DNA of 64,000 nucleotides from Membranipora membranacea (lineage: Eukaryota; Bryozoa; Gymnolaemata; Cheilostomatida; Membraniporidae): the NCBI GenBank assembly GCA_914767715.1, contig OU612066.1, positions 21,054,283 through 21,118,282 on the forward strand, written 5' to 3'. The stretch's first letter is position 1, and every line of letters begins with the position of its first letter. Positions 34,217-48,368 of this stretch are shown here, piece by piece. The notes under the pieces were generated by a model. The model saw only the letters and a list, made by a program, of their open reading frames with translations, did no database searches and had not been told where the DNA came from. The position numbers were made by a program, and so were the translations under genes.

Positions 34217-36012
34217 TGTTATTTTTCATATACAGCGGAGTGACAGGATTCTTAGTTGAGAGTTTATCTGCAAATCTGAGATTTATCCCTATTAGTTGAT
34301 GATTAGTAGAAGCAGTGCTGACAGCTGAGGTCATAGAGAGGTCATTGGTGAAGGTCTTACTCTTCAACATTTGCTTAATCAGGAATGATGGGATCTGAGG
34401 CTTCATCTTCGTTGGTCCTGACGAGCCTAATTTTGACCCTTGAAATTACATAAACAACAATGAGAATACTATCAGCATCAACTTCGTATCAGTAAAAAAG
34501 CCGCACAAGTATAAATTCCCAGATAAATGGAAGTAGCAGCAGGCATGTAGAAAAAACAAGGCACTACTAAAAAATGGTGAATTTAGCAAGTCACCTTTGA
34601 TTTCATCATCTGGTAAAGTAAAAACGGTTTCTTTAGTCAGATTGAGAGAGTCACTTGTAGTACAAGTTGTCTGCTCTTTGTGAGTCTCGGCTGATTGCTT
34701 ATCCTGCTGGAGTATTGCGTATGATGAACTGCTGGTCTTACATACAGCTGGTACGGTGTTAGGTCTACTGGGTAGCTGGAACAGAAGAGGATAGAGTTAT
34801 GTGTCTGCTACGAGGGCTCTGTTGGGATTTTGTGCTTCCAATCTCAACGTTTTTAAGACAGTGTCAATTTGACATAACAAAACACAAGATCAGATCACCG
34901 TGGAGTTTTTTTTTGTATTTTCGACTTCACACCAATTTAGGGAAGAGATAAAACATCAGGCCAAACCACATATGCAAAAGACCAATGAATGGAGAGGGAG
35001 TGCATTGAATTCCGGCTATCAGTGATGGGGATCAATTAAACAGTGGAATTTTGGGTTCTTAACCACAATAAAAATAATATCATTTTAAGCTTACATTACA
35101 CGATGGAGTGTATTTTATAACATTGACTAGGTCGGGTAAAATTGGTACATAAATAAATTCTTCCAACATAATTCAGCCCAACAATAGCAACTCACTGAAT
35201 GGTTTGTCGGTATGGTATACAGCTGTGGAGTAGCGTTGTGAGCATTACGGGATAAAGATATCTTCACACCACATACAGACTTCATCAGAATACGTATATC
35301 AGAGATGAAGGTATCACACAGGGCCTGTGTGTCCTTTATCTGACTGATATAACCTGACTGTCTCACACAAACTGAGGGATATCTGTCTCAACAAAGCTAA
35401 GGAAAACAACGTAATATAATAAAATATAGCAATGCTTTGAATCATATTTGGAAGGAAGGAACTCCTGTTCTATAAGTATCCTACCGTAGCAGACATTCAA
35501 CATATTCGTTTGGTACATTCAACAAACAAGGAAAGGTATATCTGCTATCAGCTGTTTACAGAGGCCAGTGTAGACGAATTTAGGTCCATTTGCCTGCAGT
35601 AGGAGTTGCTCCCCTCCACTAGTCATGCTGGCGTGACCACGGGAAGGGGAGCAACTGGAATGCAGGCAAACTGGATCAAACTTGATGGCCAGGGAGACAA
35701 AAGCACATCAACGAGCCAAAATCTACAACTATAATGAAATCTGCTCACCAAAAGCTTTTCAAATCAGCCGCTTCCACTTGCCCCGTTGAAACCCACTGAA
35801 AACACTGTCAATGTGAATTCCAGTTAAATTAGTGGTCATCATAAGGATACGTGAACAATTTGCTTCCGATGAGTTTGAAGTTGATTTGATAGTAGAGCAA
35901 GTTCGTATCAGAGTCAGGTAATCTGTATCCGTATGTATTCTTCCAATATCGCTTCATATCTTTGTAAGATTTGAATCCGCCATCACCAGAAGTCGGTAGA
36001 GTATGACTCATA
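34217..36012 (-). pseudogene. C18orf63-like copy B, truncated but lesion-free inside
   Basis: Four exons remain: 36012-35851, 35382-35196, 34775-34595 and 34438-34217, with matching phases and no stop codon. They correspond to exons 3-6 of copies A and C. Key blocks are SYKDMKRYWKNTYGYRLP, KLFTYP, QALCDTFISDIR and the Ser/Thr-rich stretch LNLTKETVFT. Where A and C carry TAG and TAA, this copy has TGG and CAA. The two 5' exons and the last two 3' exons are missing from the adjacent DNA, N2 lying where the 3' end should continue. It is therefore called broken, although it documents the ancestral coding sequence. Confidence 0.7.
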
Positions 36013-36567
36013 CTAAACATCTAGCCTTTCTTATTGCTAAAAGAAAGGTTCAACCACAGATAACATCAGAATGAATATCTGAACTCACATTGAGTTATTC
36101 AAATACAGATGAATACATTGCACCAGAACAAAATTAACTGGTTTTAGGCTTTTTGAGTTATATCCTTATGGTTTTCTGAAAAATGGAGAGGGATTCTAAA
36201 TCATATCAAACAATCAGCTCAGAGAACTTTTGTACTAAACTGTTCTGTTATGGATAAGAACTACATGAGTCAACTTCATATTGCGCCAATCATTGCGGAC
36301 AATGGACAACGGACGACATCTATGATATAATAGGCATACACATCACAAAAACTGGGTATTTGGCAACAAGCAATCTTCCTCTCAAACTGGTTGCATTATA
36401 CAATAGTATTCTAGTCAGCTGACAGCCCAAAGTTTGTAATATTGCTCAATATCCTAGGTGATTCAGGCTTGAATAGATAAAATAAGGGATATTTGGGAAC
36501 TATAAGTGGCAAGCAGGATTTAAAATGGCAAAAATTGGCTTTAAAGTTCTGTGCTAATATACATGCA
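36013..36567. other. Junction DNA between C18-B and C18-C
   Basis: Positions 36,160-36,300 repeat part of the N downstream flank (as at 12,630-12,790 and 33,990-34,130). The junction ends at the recurrent inverted-repeat motif. No coding sequence. Confidence 0.55.
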
Positions 36568-36605
36568 ACAAGGGTTGTCTTCTGACACCCCAGAAGAAGA
36601 CAACT
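36568..36605. repeat. Recurrent inverted-repeat motif at start of unit 3
   Basis: ACAAGGGTTGTCTTCT and CAGAAGAAGACAACT form the arms, as at position 11-48. It marks the left end of unit 3, directly comparable with the left end of unit 1. Confidence 0.6.
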
Positions 36606-37255
36606 GTTGTTTTATACAATCAGGTTGCAATATGCCAATGAGAATACATCTCTTCCTCCTTGATTAAACTTGAGTAGATATAAACATGATCACTTACACC
36701 TCCATTAACTTACCATAGTCGTGTAACAATTGTTAGGTGAGAAGATTAATCACAACACTCTGACCATTAAAACCTATTTAACCCTAACACGAGAATTGAC
36801 AAATTTGTGTTTAATCGTAATATGCTATTTACTGTTTAATATTAACAAAACAGAACATACTCTGAGCAATCTCCTTAGAAGAAAAAGATAATAACAGCAA
36901 ACATAGATTTACTTTGTGAAAGAGGTAAAAAAATGAAAGCCTCAATCCAAATTAATGAATGAGCTAGTTTCAGTATGAAGGTAGAAAAATCATAGAGTAA
37001 AGTGCGCAGATGATCTAACTTGTCTTGGTATGTAACAGTCATCTGATAAGAAAATAAATGTCTAAGCATGTGTAGCCGGGGTATTACAGATAATAATAAA
37101 CAAGATTAACCTACACTATACAAGTAAGTGATTTGCTCAGACAGCAATACTATGATAAACTTCCACTAAGCATGTATGTACTTACAACTAAAGCGGCCTG
37201 TTCATGGTGATACATACTTACAGAGTAGTAAGTTTAATTAATGGCGTTACTCATA

Positions 37256-40200
37256 CTACTGTTCTATTATAAGCGCTGTCATGACTTTACTTATCAGATC
37301 TTCTTTCTTATCTTTAGTTCTGACCGTCACACCTCGCTGTTTGAGCCATGAAGTCAGGCAGGCATTACTAGCCTTGGATATCTGGAGGAGAAAAAAATTC
37401 AGTTGAGGATGTGTTGCTGATGTTGAATTATCAGAGAGGAAACATCAAGCATGCAGCCATTATGGTCTAAGTAGGATTCTGATAATATGAAGCTCGAATC
37501 ATTTTGTCATGCATTGAAACAAGGGAGGATAACTTGATGCAATTAAGCAGATGATAGAGATTATTATGATATTCAGCGGTCAAATTGTTCAAAGTCATCG
37601 GGATGATAGTGTTCTAGTTTTCAAGTTGAAACTTCATGTGAACAGACTCTTGGTTGCTAAGACTCCCCTGAGAACACTTACAGTTCCTGTATTTATCAGA
37701 GACATTATGACTGCGTGTGAATCACCAGAGCTGTCTTCTGTTGTCTTCATCTTTTTACTGCCCTGAAATCCAACCAAATATAAAGTTGCAGTTCTTAAAA
37801 CAATCATACAATCCTCCTATATGAAGTTTGATCCAATTTTTCCGCATTACAATTGTTTCCATGTTACTGGTGAGCTGCCAACAAATGAAAGACTCGAGCG
37901 GGGGCAACGCTTGACCTACATTCCTCCATTTCCTTCAGCGGCATATTTATGTATTGGGGTAACATAATATGGCATAACATTGATAAAACGGTAACAATGT
38001 GTTTGATTACACCTCAAATCTGTTGAAACAGCATTTATTTACTTCAATAAATTATTTATTACTATTCTTGTGTGAGAGCTACTGGGAACGTTATTTTCAT
38101 TGTTTATAATGCAACTAAAGGCCAGATATAGTGAACAATTCCTCATTGATATCAAGCTTATATGATTCAAACAAAGAGGTAGGCATCATACTAGCAGACA
38201 AACCTGTGTTGGTGTTTGGATACAGGATATGTCTCTTTTGACACCAACAGCTTTGGGAGTTTTAAGTATACTGACAGGCAGCAAGCCTGTCGTACTCTTT
38301 ACACCAAGACAACGATTTGCAGCCGAGATACCAGTAGGAGCGCTCTGATCTGAAACATCATTCAACAAACAATCCATTCAGATTTATTATAGTATGATAC
38401 AATTTACCTCCTTTTGGATTAGAATGAGAATGACATGAATGCAGGCAAATCCGATCAACATTGATCTACAATCAAGTGTGGTCTCTCAACATTGTCAACA
38501 CAATATTCAGCGAAATGAGAAAAAAATGTTCAACCTCCATCATATCGGTATCAGCAAACCAGCGTGTAACATGTAGCCCTAGATTTACCAACTGTAGGGA
38601 GAAATATACAATAGGACACAATAAGTTTCTCCACTGTAAGGCTTTTGTGTACTTAATTGAACCAAACCACCAAACTTCTACTTACTGTTATTTTTCTTAA
38701 ACAGCGGAGTGACAGGATTCTTAGTGGAGAGTTTATCTGAGAACTTGAGATTTATCCCTCCTTGCTGATGATGAGTAGAAGCAGTGCTGACAGCAGAGGT
38801 CACAGAGAGGTCATTAGTGAGGGTCTTACTCTTCATCCTCTGCTTCATCAGGAACAATGGGATCTGAGGCTTTATCATCACTGGTCCTGAAGAGCCTGAG
38901 TTCGGCCTTGTAATTAAAAAACTACGATGAGGATTGACTCCACTCAGGATGATAAAAGTGTCTTACAGGTTAATTTTTTTTTGGAAGTGCCAGCAGGCAT
39001 GTCGAAAATACTAGGCACTATTATATGAAGAATTTAGCAATTCACCTTTGTTTTCCTTACCCCGGAAAGTAACAACGGTTTCTTTAGTCAGATTGAGCGA
39101 GTCACTGGTAGTAAAAGTTGTCTGCTCTTTGTGAGTCTCGGCTGATTACTTATCCTGCTGGAGTTTTGCCTCTGATGAACTGCTGGTCTTACAGACAACT
39201 GGTGTAGTGTTAGGTCTACTGGGTAACTAGAACAGAAGAGGATTGATTTATGTGTGTGGTACAAGGGACCTATTGGGATTCTGCAACATTTCACACCCAG
39301 ACTTCCCTATTTTTAATGTCACCATATTCATAGAAGAGATAAAACATCAGCCCTAACAATAAACGACATTTACCATCAATGAATTGTGATAAATTTAAAA
39401 GTGAAATTTGTGTTGTAACCCCAATCAAAAATAATGTCATTTCAAGCTTCAGTAATATAAACATATTTACTATTCGCAGTCAAAATAGTAAAAGAAACAC
39501 ATATCAAATATATTTCAGTCCAAGGAGAGACACTCACAGAAAGGTTTGACGGTATAGCATACAGCTGTGGAGTAGCGTTGTGAGCATTACGAGATAAAGA
39601 TATTTTCACACCACATAAAGACTTCATCAGAGTACGTATATCAGAGATGAAGGTATCACACAGGGCCTGTCTGTCCTTTATCTGACTGATATAACCTGAC
39701 TGTCTCACACAAACTGAAGGGTATCTGTTACAACAAAGCTAAGGAAATCAATGAAATCCCATCCAAATCACGAGGCTGGTTTCTGACACAGACAACATTT
39801 TAAGACGTTTTTATTAATATTAATATTTGCTATACTCCCCATTCAATATGTATCCTACCATACAATACTTTTACCATACCAGTTAGGTTTATTTGCTAGC
39901 AGCTGTTTTCAGAGACCAGGTAAACTCAAACTCTTTCTAAGGTTTTTTTTAATCTCACCTCTCACCCTGTCAAAAGCTGCCAAACTATGCTAAGGTTAAT
40001 TCCAGTAAATCAGTGGTCATCGCAAGGATACGTGAACAATTTAGTTCTCATCAGAGTCAGGTAATCTGTATCCGTATGTATTCTTCTAATATCGCTTCAT
40101 ACCTTTGTAAGATTTGAATCCGCCATCACCAGAAGTGGGTAGAGTATGACTTATACTAAACACCTGACCTTTCTTATTGCTAAAAGAAAGGTTCAATCAT

Positions 40201-41203
40201 ACATAACTTGAGGATGATATGAATAACTGATCTCACATTGAGATATTCAAATACAGACCAATTTATTGTACCAAAAGATAAATTACTGGCTTCCAGCTTT
40301 TGACAAGTTTGGACCACTCAGGGAGTAAATTCTCTTAACTAACTAAACTAGACTGTTGTGTTGTATAGGGAGTTTGGGACAGCCCAAAATTCCCTAATTG
40401 TATGATGTCTTGAAAAAAATGCAGACAGACTTTCCTCTCTTTGAGCTGAATGCTAGAGATAGGGACAATTGTCATTTATATGAGGTTTGATCTTTGTTTT
40501 CAGGGACACGACCGGTAATGGTGGTAATTGATTTCAATTACAAAAACTCAAAATTAGGAATATGTAAACATCAACTGCACCCTGTCATTAAATGACGATC
40601 AACGATGGGCATGAAACTGTAAAATCAATGAACTAAACCTAAAATGAATGAACTAAAATCTAAACCTATAATCAATGAACCTAAAATCAGTGAACCTAAA
40701 ATCAATGAACTAAACCTAAAAAGGTTTAGTTCATTGGTAAAATCACCATACCTTGGTAAAATGTGGCACCACTTGATACCAATAGCCTGCTGTGGAATTA
40801 CAATGTGTTCATCACTCTCAAATGTCTGTATTGTATGATGACTTATGTCCAAATCTTCTTGCTACCAATAGATATGCGGAAGAATTTGTAGACCTTGCAA
40901 AGAACAAACAAGCAAGGCACCATAGTTGTTGCAATGACTGAAAGAAAATTCCAATTATTCATTTGAAAAAAATCTGTGAAGCCTCACCGATATATCTGGA
41001 ATTGTCATTGACAGTGGTGATAGTGTTATTGTGAACTTTCGAGGAGTAAAGTTGACATCAGCTTTCAATATAGTTTGCTTCATAGGGTCGGTGAGAAATA
41101 CTGCCATGGACAAGCTAATCACCAACTATATTCCAGTTAGGAGCCATCTTAGCAGTCAAGGTGTATTTGAAACATGAACTGTATTGATAGTAAGCCACTG
41201 GAC
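37256..41203 (-). pseudogene. C18orf63-like gene, copy C, decayed
   Basis: Exons: 41203-40988, 40861-40752, 40155-40032, 39724-39538, 39226-39046, 38906-38686, 38349-38204 and 37381-37256. It shares all four lesions of copy A (frameshift in the first exon, TAG after KRY, TAA in the fifth exon, 1-nt deletion at the start of the sixth), so these predate the A/C duplication. It has an additional 38-bp deletion in the third exon, leaving 124 instead of 162 nt. The SAP-like last exon is open and conserved (CLTSWLKQRGVTVR, ending IIEQ). From about 38,692 upward it is almost identical to copy A; below that it is noticeably more diverged. Confidence 0.75.
40626..40737. repeat. 15-bp minisatellite, unit 3 copy
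   Basis: Same TCAATGAACCTAAAA array as at 5,337-5,446, with a single-base difference in one unit. Confidence 0.8.
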
Positions 41204-42998
41204 CTGGTTTGGATACCTGGATAAATAAATATAAAGTTCAGATGGAGGTTACCAGATGAACATGTTACAAAAAAAAAAGAAAACTAAATAAAATAAAACC
41301 TAACTTATTGTTTGATGAAAATATCAATGCTCTGACATTAATTTTATTGATTCAATAAATATATGGAGGTTTTTTATGAACTGTGAGGGGCCTATTCTGA
41401 AGCTAATCCAGGATCACCCTCACATTAGCTAGCTAGCTGGACATTAAGCCACTGCCCAATAGGCCATTACCCATAGGACAACTGTCCTAAAGGCCACTAC
41501 CCATACGGCCACTGCCTAAAAGACCACAACCCATAGGCCAAAACCCAGGGGGTTAGGTAAACAAATGTCTGACAAAAGTTAGTATTTGTATTAACTATAG
41601 TCATACAATTTCCTACAGAGTAGCAAAAATTCATTGTGTTTGTTTAATATATAATAGTGTTTATATATATATATATATCCTAGAGGAGTAAAGTATTAAT
41701 TATATTTAAGGCTAAATAACATTTACTCAAATTTCTACGGTATAAATATCAGCTAGCTAGCCAAAAGCAAGTGCTAGATAACATGAAGAGACCCCCAAAC
41801 TACCCTGAAGCGAAATATTCTAAAAAAAATTCTTAAAACAAAAGTGCTGCATACTAACCGAATACAGGCGAACTGAGAATTATTAACATATCCTACTAAG
41901 ACCAATAAACAGTACAATGATTTAACGCCAAAACGTGGGAACAGTGAGCTCATATGCGATGGTGCAAGGGGCTGGAAAAATTCATCATGAAAGTAAAGGT
42001 ACCCCAAACCCCTCTAGTGGGGTGGGAGTCCACCCAACGATTCACTTGGCACCAATTGTCTTGCATAAAATATCTAGTGCTAACAGATTGCTAACCTAAA
42101 TGATTATCCCATCTAACCGTCCCGTGAATAATATTGAGTGGAGTTGGGACATGGGTGGTAATATTGTAAAGTTAGATGGTTGAAAAATTTTCTTGACAAA
42201 CGTGGCATGGGAAAATAAATATCAAATCTTTAGAAAAATAATTTCACTTTTATTTACACTTTTGAACCTCTGAGTCTTTAATCAGCAGCCCTTTTGTTTT
42301 TACTAAGTAGTAACAGACAGAATTCAGGGTATTCTGAGGGAGCAAATGCCTGCAAGTGTAATTTGTTGAATGTTTGATAACAGAATGCTGCAAAATCTTG
42401 CTTGCAGCTGTTAGAACACTCTAAGTAGAATAAAGTGTGCCTCTGCCAAGGCTAGTTGCTTCATTTAGACTATCAAGCAAGCAAACACTTTTTAAAATAA
42501 TACGCCAAAAAACTCAAGTCATGTACTTTGTAGGTGTTATTAATAGTATTTCCTACTACACTGGCAAACATTCCTAATCAGATTAGGTTTATCAAACACT
42601 GACATGTATTAGCTGGTGTTTGATATGAGCTCAGCCCATGGCCCTTCTCTAAATATAATACCTCAGTGTGTATATCCTTCCAGTTCTGAATATGACAGTA
42701 CAGCTAGATACATTTAGTAGATCTGAAAATAAAATGACTTTATCATGAAAATTCTGCAGCAGGTTTGTTGATTGGTTTTGGTGTGGACTGTAGATAGGAG
42801 GGGGGCAGGATGAAAATGGTCAGAATTTAGGGTTTGTTAACATCATCACAATAACCTGAATGATTGCTATCATATTATTTTAATATGAATTATCATTGAG
42901 GTATGTATAAATAAATATATATAAATATTTTTATTCATTTCAATGTAATTTATCAACTGATGAGTGATTATAATTATTTATGTTATGTTATTCGTAAT
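41204..42998. other. Spacer between C18-C and N3
   Basis: No gene; it carries the GGCCACTGCCCATA-like tandem repeat (about 41,439-41,542) and a (TA)n run, as in unit 1. Confidence 0.6.
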
Positions 42999-43193
42999 GA
43001 GAGGACAACTTTCAATCAAATACGAATGGTTTTGGGTAATGATGGCCAACAATTGAAGGAGATGCGCCATGACACAACATTTAGCACAATGATGACTGAA
43101 TGTTGAGCGCAACAATCAGAAATAAGCAACCGACTGAATAAGCTGTGTTTCTGTGATTCTCTGTGAAATTCTCTAAGTGATAGCTGTATGAAC
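42999..43193 (+). promoter_or_regulatory. Conserved 5' region of gene N3
   Basis: Nearly identical to 7,713-7,907 and sharing its conserved cores with N2 and N4. Confidence 0.5.
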
Positions 43194-46100
43194 ATGTGTT
43201 CCTATAACAAATATTATCAACAAGAAATAAACAGAACTGCCATGTAAGTTTACTCACTTAATATTCTCATTACTGCTGTTACTAATTAATAGTAGGCAGG
43301 TTTCAACTCTTTTGCAACGCATACACAGTTATTCATCATATTTTGGATTTTTTGATTTGAACTTTAAATTTAAATTTGATATGGCTAGGGAAAAGGCTTT
43401 AAATATTTAGTTTATTCATCAATGCAAATATAAAAAATAACCTATGCCATGACAGTGAACTCCCTAAAAGTCCATCAGGTTTTTCTCAATGATGATGTGT
43501 CATCAGCGGCGTTACGATATCAAAGATGATGCAATCGCTGCCTTCTGAGTGCACAACGCCACAATGAGAAATTAAACAAGTAGTAGTGATACTACTAGGT
43601 GACTCTATCAGTGAGAGTTAAATCACATATCATACATTTCAATCATTGTAGTAGTGAGATAGTTAGCCTGAAGTTGTGGAGTGATATCGATGATGATCAC
43701 AAGGGACAGCCGCCGGATATGAGTGATCATGAGGATGCATTCTCATGCAAAAGTCAGAAAGGTGAGTCTCAATTAGGGGAACCTGAAATTTGTTGATCTT
43801 GAATAACAGCCATTATGATGTTTATATGAAGCTTTGAAGCTGCTGATTTTGTCATTGAAAAGAATTAAAACATGATGTTCCCAACTTGGAAGCATACTCG
43901 GCCCAAGAGAACTGGCCAGTAGTCAGCTATAGAAGAACAGACATGGCTTAGATCGCACTCAATTCAAAAGTTCAAACATATATAATAACAAATTCATGTT
44001 GGAAACATATCAAAACATATTTGATTTCAGAATCAGATGCAGGATACAGGTCTGATGAGGGAAGTTTCTGGGATGAAGATCAGATGTGTGAATTCTCTGA
44101 TGGTAAATACCCTAATCTAGCGGACATAATTGTTATTTGGAAGTTATCTATCCACTGCTATGCCAATTTTTGCTACTTGCTAATTTTCAACGCTGAAACA
44201 TTTTATGATTATAATCGCAGAATTTAATTGAAGCGAATGAACCATGCACTCATTGCAAGACAGCACTGACATAGATGTATAGCTCCTCATTGAGTGATTG
44301 CAGAGGGATCCCAGCCTGATAGAAATATCAACTACAATATGGCAGAACAAGAGTTCACATTTTTTTTATCTCGTTCATTTTCATTGAGATACATCTACTT
44401 AAAATGGGGCATCGATAGTGATATATGACATGTAGCACATTTAGTTCTTACATTCTCTGATTTACAGAGATCTTGGGCACTGAGTTTCTTTTCTCATGTG
44501 ATGAAGAGACCACTACAGACACATTATTTACTAAACGGCTCATCGACAGCCTCAATCACTTAGTAGAAGATTCTCTTAAAATTAATGATCAAGTCTCGTC
44601 ATTGAAGATCCCGACTGATCAAAATATGGTACATGATGTAAGGTGAGTATTTAATGATGTTCTACTAGTCACTTGTATTTGTTTTATTATTTCTTTATAT
44701 CATACTACAGCTGAGACCCAAATGCAGAAATATCAGTGCACTAGCAAGCTGCATGCAACTGACTGGAACTGTGAAAGCTTTCATCCCCAGCCAATAGGAA
44801 TATGACAGTTGTCAATAAATAATATGACATAAAAAGTTTAAGGATTGTCTTTACTTTCACAATAAGAAGAGAACTTATAGTTATACCCCTAAAAAATCAT
44901 ACTGACTCTCGTGATCTGACTGGGCATGTAGATCACTGATAAACTAGGCTATCATTACCACAAAGAGAATGTCGTAAGGCTAAGTATGTATCATGCGTGA
45001 CTTGAATTTGCGCATGTGCAAGAACAATGAGTTTAGTCTTGGTTCTAATTGCAATTTTGGTCTGGGGAGATAGGACACCCCCTGCATAAATTGCCAGTCA
45101 ACTTTAGCTAATAATGACAATAGAAGATAACTCTTTCTAACAATTCCGCACGCATTTGTGAGTGTGCCACCAGAGCAGGTAGCCAATCAGATGGCTTCGG
45201 AATTCCGAGACTCAATTTTGCAGAGATCAGCTCATGCCCAGAGCTGAGCATGCGCAGAATGCTAAAAAATAGCTTTTTTGGGCAGAAGCTTGCATTTTTA
45301 TCTTTATATCATACTAATATTGAACATAGTATGATGTGAGCTGAATTAGTCTAAGTGCTCAGACTCCAAGGCGCAGGGAGTTACTTGCGCACACTATCAA
45401 ACTCCTCTCCCTCTAGTTTGATAGCGTGCGCAAGTAACTCCCTGCGCCTTGGAGTCTGAGCACTTAGACTAGAGCTGAATAAGCGTCCAATCAGTGATGT
45501 AATTTGGCAGTCTCTGATAGGCATACCTCTCCTAACATGTACCCAAATCAAATCTATCCAAAAAGCAAAAAGACACGCATGGAAATATGTCCCAAATTGG
45601 GAACTGATAACACATAGGCAACTGACTTGTCTGCTCTTGATCACTGTATATAATTTGGTTACTTTTGTGCTATTTTCTAGACCTGGAGTATTTGATACAT
45701 CCATTTGGCAAAGCGTCGAGAATGATTTGATGAACAGGTCATCTCTGCACGATGAAGGCTTTGATTATCCCGACAATGAATTAGAAACGCCATTGAATCT
45801 AAGCCTCCTTGAGTTCACCGATGAACTGACGCAGCTAGAAAATCAAGATATGTCACTCTCGACACTATTCTACCAGACCATCACAAAGGACCATTTCGTG
45901 TAAGTTTCAATGAGTATTTTGCAAAACATACCGCATATTGTCAATGTGCCAATCACTTTCAATAATAATAAAAGGCATCAATGCAGTTTAATGGAAAACA
46001 CTCATGATAATGTTACGGTTGCCTTATCTCATGAGAGAATCCAGGCTATGATACATTTTGTTCCCCTATTTGATTTTTACTTCCGAGCTGACCACATAAA

Positions 46101-46850
46101 ATGATCTGTAGTAAACAGTGATACCATTTATCCTCATTTTCATCGTAATGACTATGAAGCAACCAGCCAATTACTAATGCCTATGAACAATATATACGTT
46201 GAAAATCTGAAAAGGGGGAAACATCAGTATTATGAGCTGTCCCCCCCCCCACAACAAATGAATCCAGTGATTTTTAACTAGTGAACTTCTATTTTACAGA
46301 GCTGAAATCGTATATTCTGAAGATGGGTTGGAGAGTAAAATACAGGAGCAACAGAATGATACCCTTACAGTTCCTCAGGGTGAGTGAGAAACTTTGACAC
46401 ATTTAATTAGAACTGGTAATTTCTGTCACATGGAAGAAGGATAACGAAAATATGTGTCCTTTTGCCAAGCTTTAATCATGAACTCTTAAACAATGACCAC
46501 TAGATTGGGTCTGTCAATCTTTGAACCAGAGGTAGTGAAATCGATAAACAAACATACTATAGCAGTGATGGAGGGCAAACTTTAACCTTATTTCAGAATC
46601 AGGAGAAACGATTTGCGAAACTGATGAGGAAATAAAACCTGAGCCAGCTACATGTGTGCAGCAGGAAAGCTCTCAAATTCTGTGTGATACTTCCAGTGAT
46701 AAATTACGAGTCTGTGAGAAACGCTCTCAGGCTACTAACGAGTTATCGGCTACGCGCGGAGTTCAGCATGGTATAAAGAGACGAGTTACCAAATGTTTTA
46801 AGATTGTCAAGAGTTTTGTGAGAAACACTCTACGCAGGATTGTCTCATAG
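43194..46850 (+). CDS. Gene N3: recent paralogue of N1
   Basis: Seven exons: 43194-43243, 43652-43761, 44031-44102, 44468-44642, 45681-45899, 46300-46379 and 46597-46850, total 960 nt, 319-aa open frame, same phases as N1. I count about 21 coding differences from N1, roughly 16 of which change the amino acid (examples: E-to-K in EEIKPEP, N-to-K in VTKCF, V-to-F in KSFV). The basic C-terminal helix is conserved and slightly more basic than in N1. Intron 6 lacks the MITE found in N1. Function unknown. Confidence 0.75.
45348..45470. repeat. Foldback inverted repeat in N3 intron 4
   Basis: Arms 45348-45403 and 45415-45470, 56 nt each with one mismatch, loop of 11 nt; homologous to 10,052-10,174 but with the mismatch at a different site. 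Confidence 0.85.
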
Positions 46851-48072
46851 TGTCTCCCTATATATATATTTATGTTTACACTCATACTGGCTCACAGGCT
46901 ATTTTATGTTCATGGTCCAGTTTTTGTGTAGTTTTCTTATGGAATATTCATTGAGACTTTCTATTATACATATCTTCATGGCTGTGTTGATTAAAATTTT
47001 GTTTCCAATATTTCGATGCATTATTGGTTAGATGCATACCCTTTTTTTTGCATTTTACCGCTTCAGTCATTTTGTTGCATGTGTTTTACTGTTCCAATAC
47101 GAAACAATATGGAAAGTTTATTAATCTATCTTGATTTGAAAGTAGGAGAGGCAAAATCCAAAACTCACCATATTTGTGTGGATGTACTGCCAGTATAGAA
47201 GTCTGAGTAGAGTGTTATCTATTTTCATTCTGATACAGCTGAAAAATCTTGAAGAATAATTCATCCAGGAGCAGTCACATAATCCAAGAGTAGAAATAAT
47301 TCCGGACTGATCTTATACATCATTAATATCCTGATTTTTGTTTCATATCTTTGGGAGACGAGAGTCATATATAACTCATGATTTATCATGTACTAACTGA
47401 GTAGTCTGATATTCATAAACTCCTATAATAGTTAGCAGTATAACTGTAGTATCTTGATGAATAATCCATACTGGAGCTGTCATATAATCCGAGATTAGAA
47501 ATGACTCCGCGACAAGCCGAAACACCTTTCTTCTACCCTGATAGTTCCTATAAATATGAGTTAAGTCATCGTGATGAATCTCGTAATCTGTGCTTATGTT
47601 TTTGAAATCCCTACAGGTCAGACAGAGGCCTACCAAGTTATATCTGATTAGATATATATCCTTCTGCTTCAGATTGTTCCTGAAAAATAGAGGGATTCTG
47701 AATCATAACAAATGACTAATTCAGAGTACTTGTGAACTAAACTTTATTGTTGTGGATAAGAACTACATTGTATGGCCTAGTTCATTTCATATTGTATTGT
47801 ACCCATCATAACATGAGGAAGCTGGACAATATCTATGATATGATATGCATACACCATCACATAAGCTGGATATTTGGCAATCTTGTCCCGAAATACACAC
47901 AAACTCACGTATCCATTCTGGGACAGGGACCCACACAAGCAGGACAAGTTTAATTAAAAAGTGCGAAAATCATTTTCCCATTGAACACTCTGGGAGAGAG
48001 TCTGACCTACAATGAGTCTCATCGTCCAATCGGGCACTCACAGGTTGATGGATTGCTGTTTTTAATTGAAAG
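46851..48072. other. N3 3' flank
   Basis: ATTAAA near 46,990 is the probable poly(A) signal (AATAAA in N1). No other gene; matches 11,814-13,031 of unit 1. Confidence 0.5.
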
Positions 48073-48368
48073 ATTGCCCTGGGCCACTACTAATTAAGCG
48101 AGGTATAAATTATATAATTCGTAAATGGATCACCTCATCATATGCATCTAAAGTAACATTTCTAGATAAATCATGTACTGATTACACTAGAAAAGTCGGA
48201 AACCCAGCACACCGCAACAACAAACTGCTACAGCCAATCCCTTCTACTCTACGCCGATCAGCCAGACTAAAACAACGCCAGACAGACACCAAGTGTAGCT
48301 CTGCTCTGAGATCGAGCACAGTACTAATGAAATATAGCAATGCCGGCTGTATTAATTATAAAGAATAA
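48073..48368 (+). CDS. Possible terminal exon downstream of N3
   Basis: Counterpart of 13,032-13,324. It has the same acceptor and the same stop with overlapping AATAAA, one extra in-frame codon (TGG) and a few substitutions, and encodes 98 residues. Basic motif RRSARLKQRQ retained. Whether it belongs to the N transcript is untested. Confidence 0.35.
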
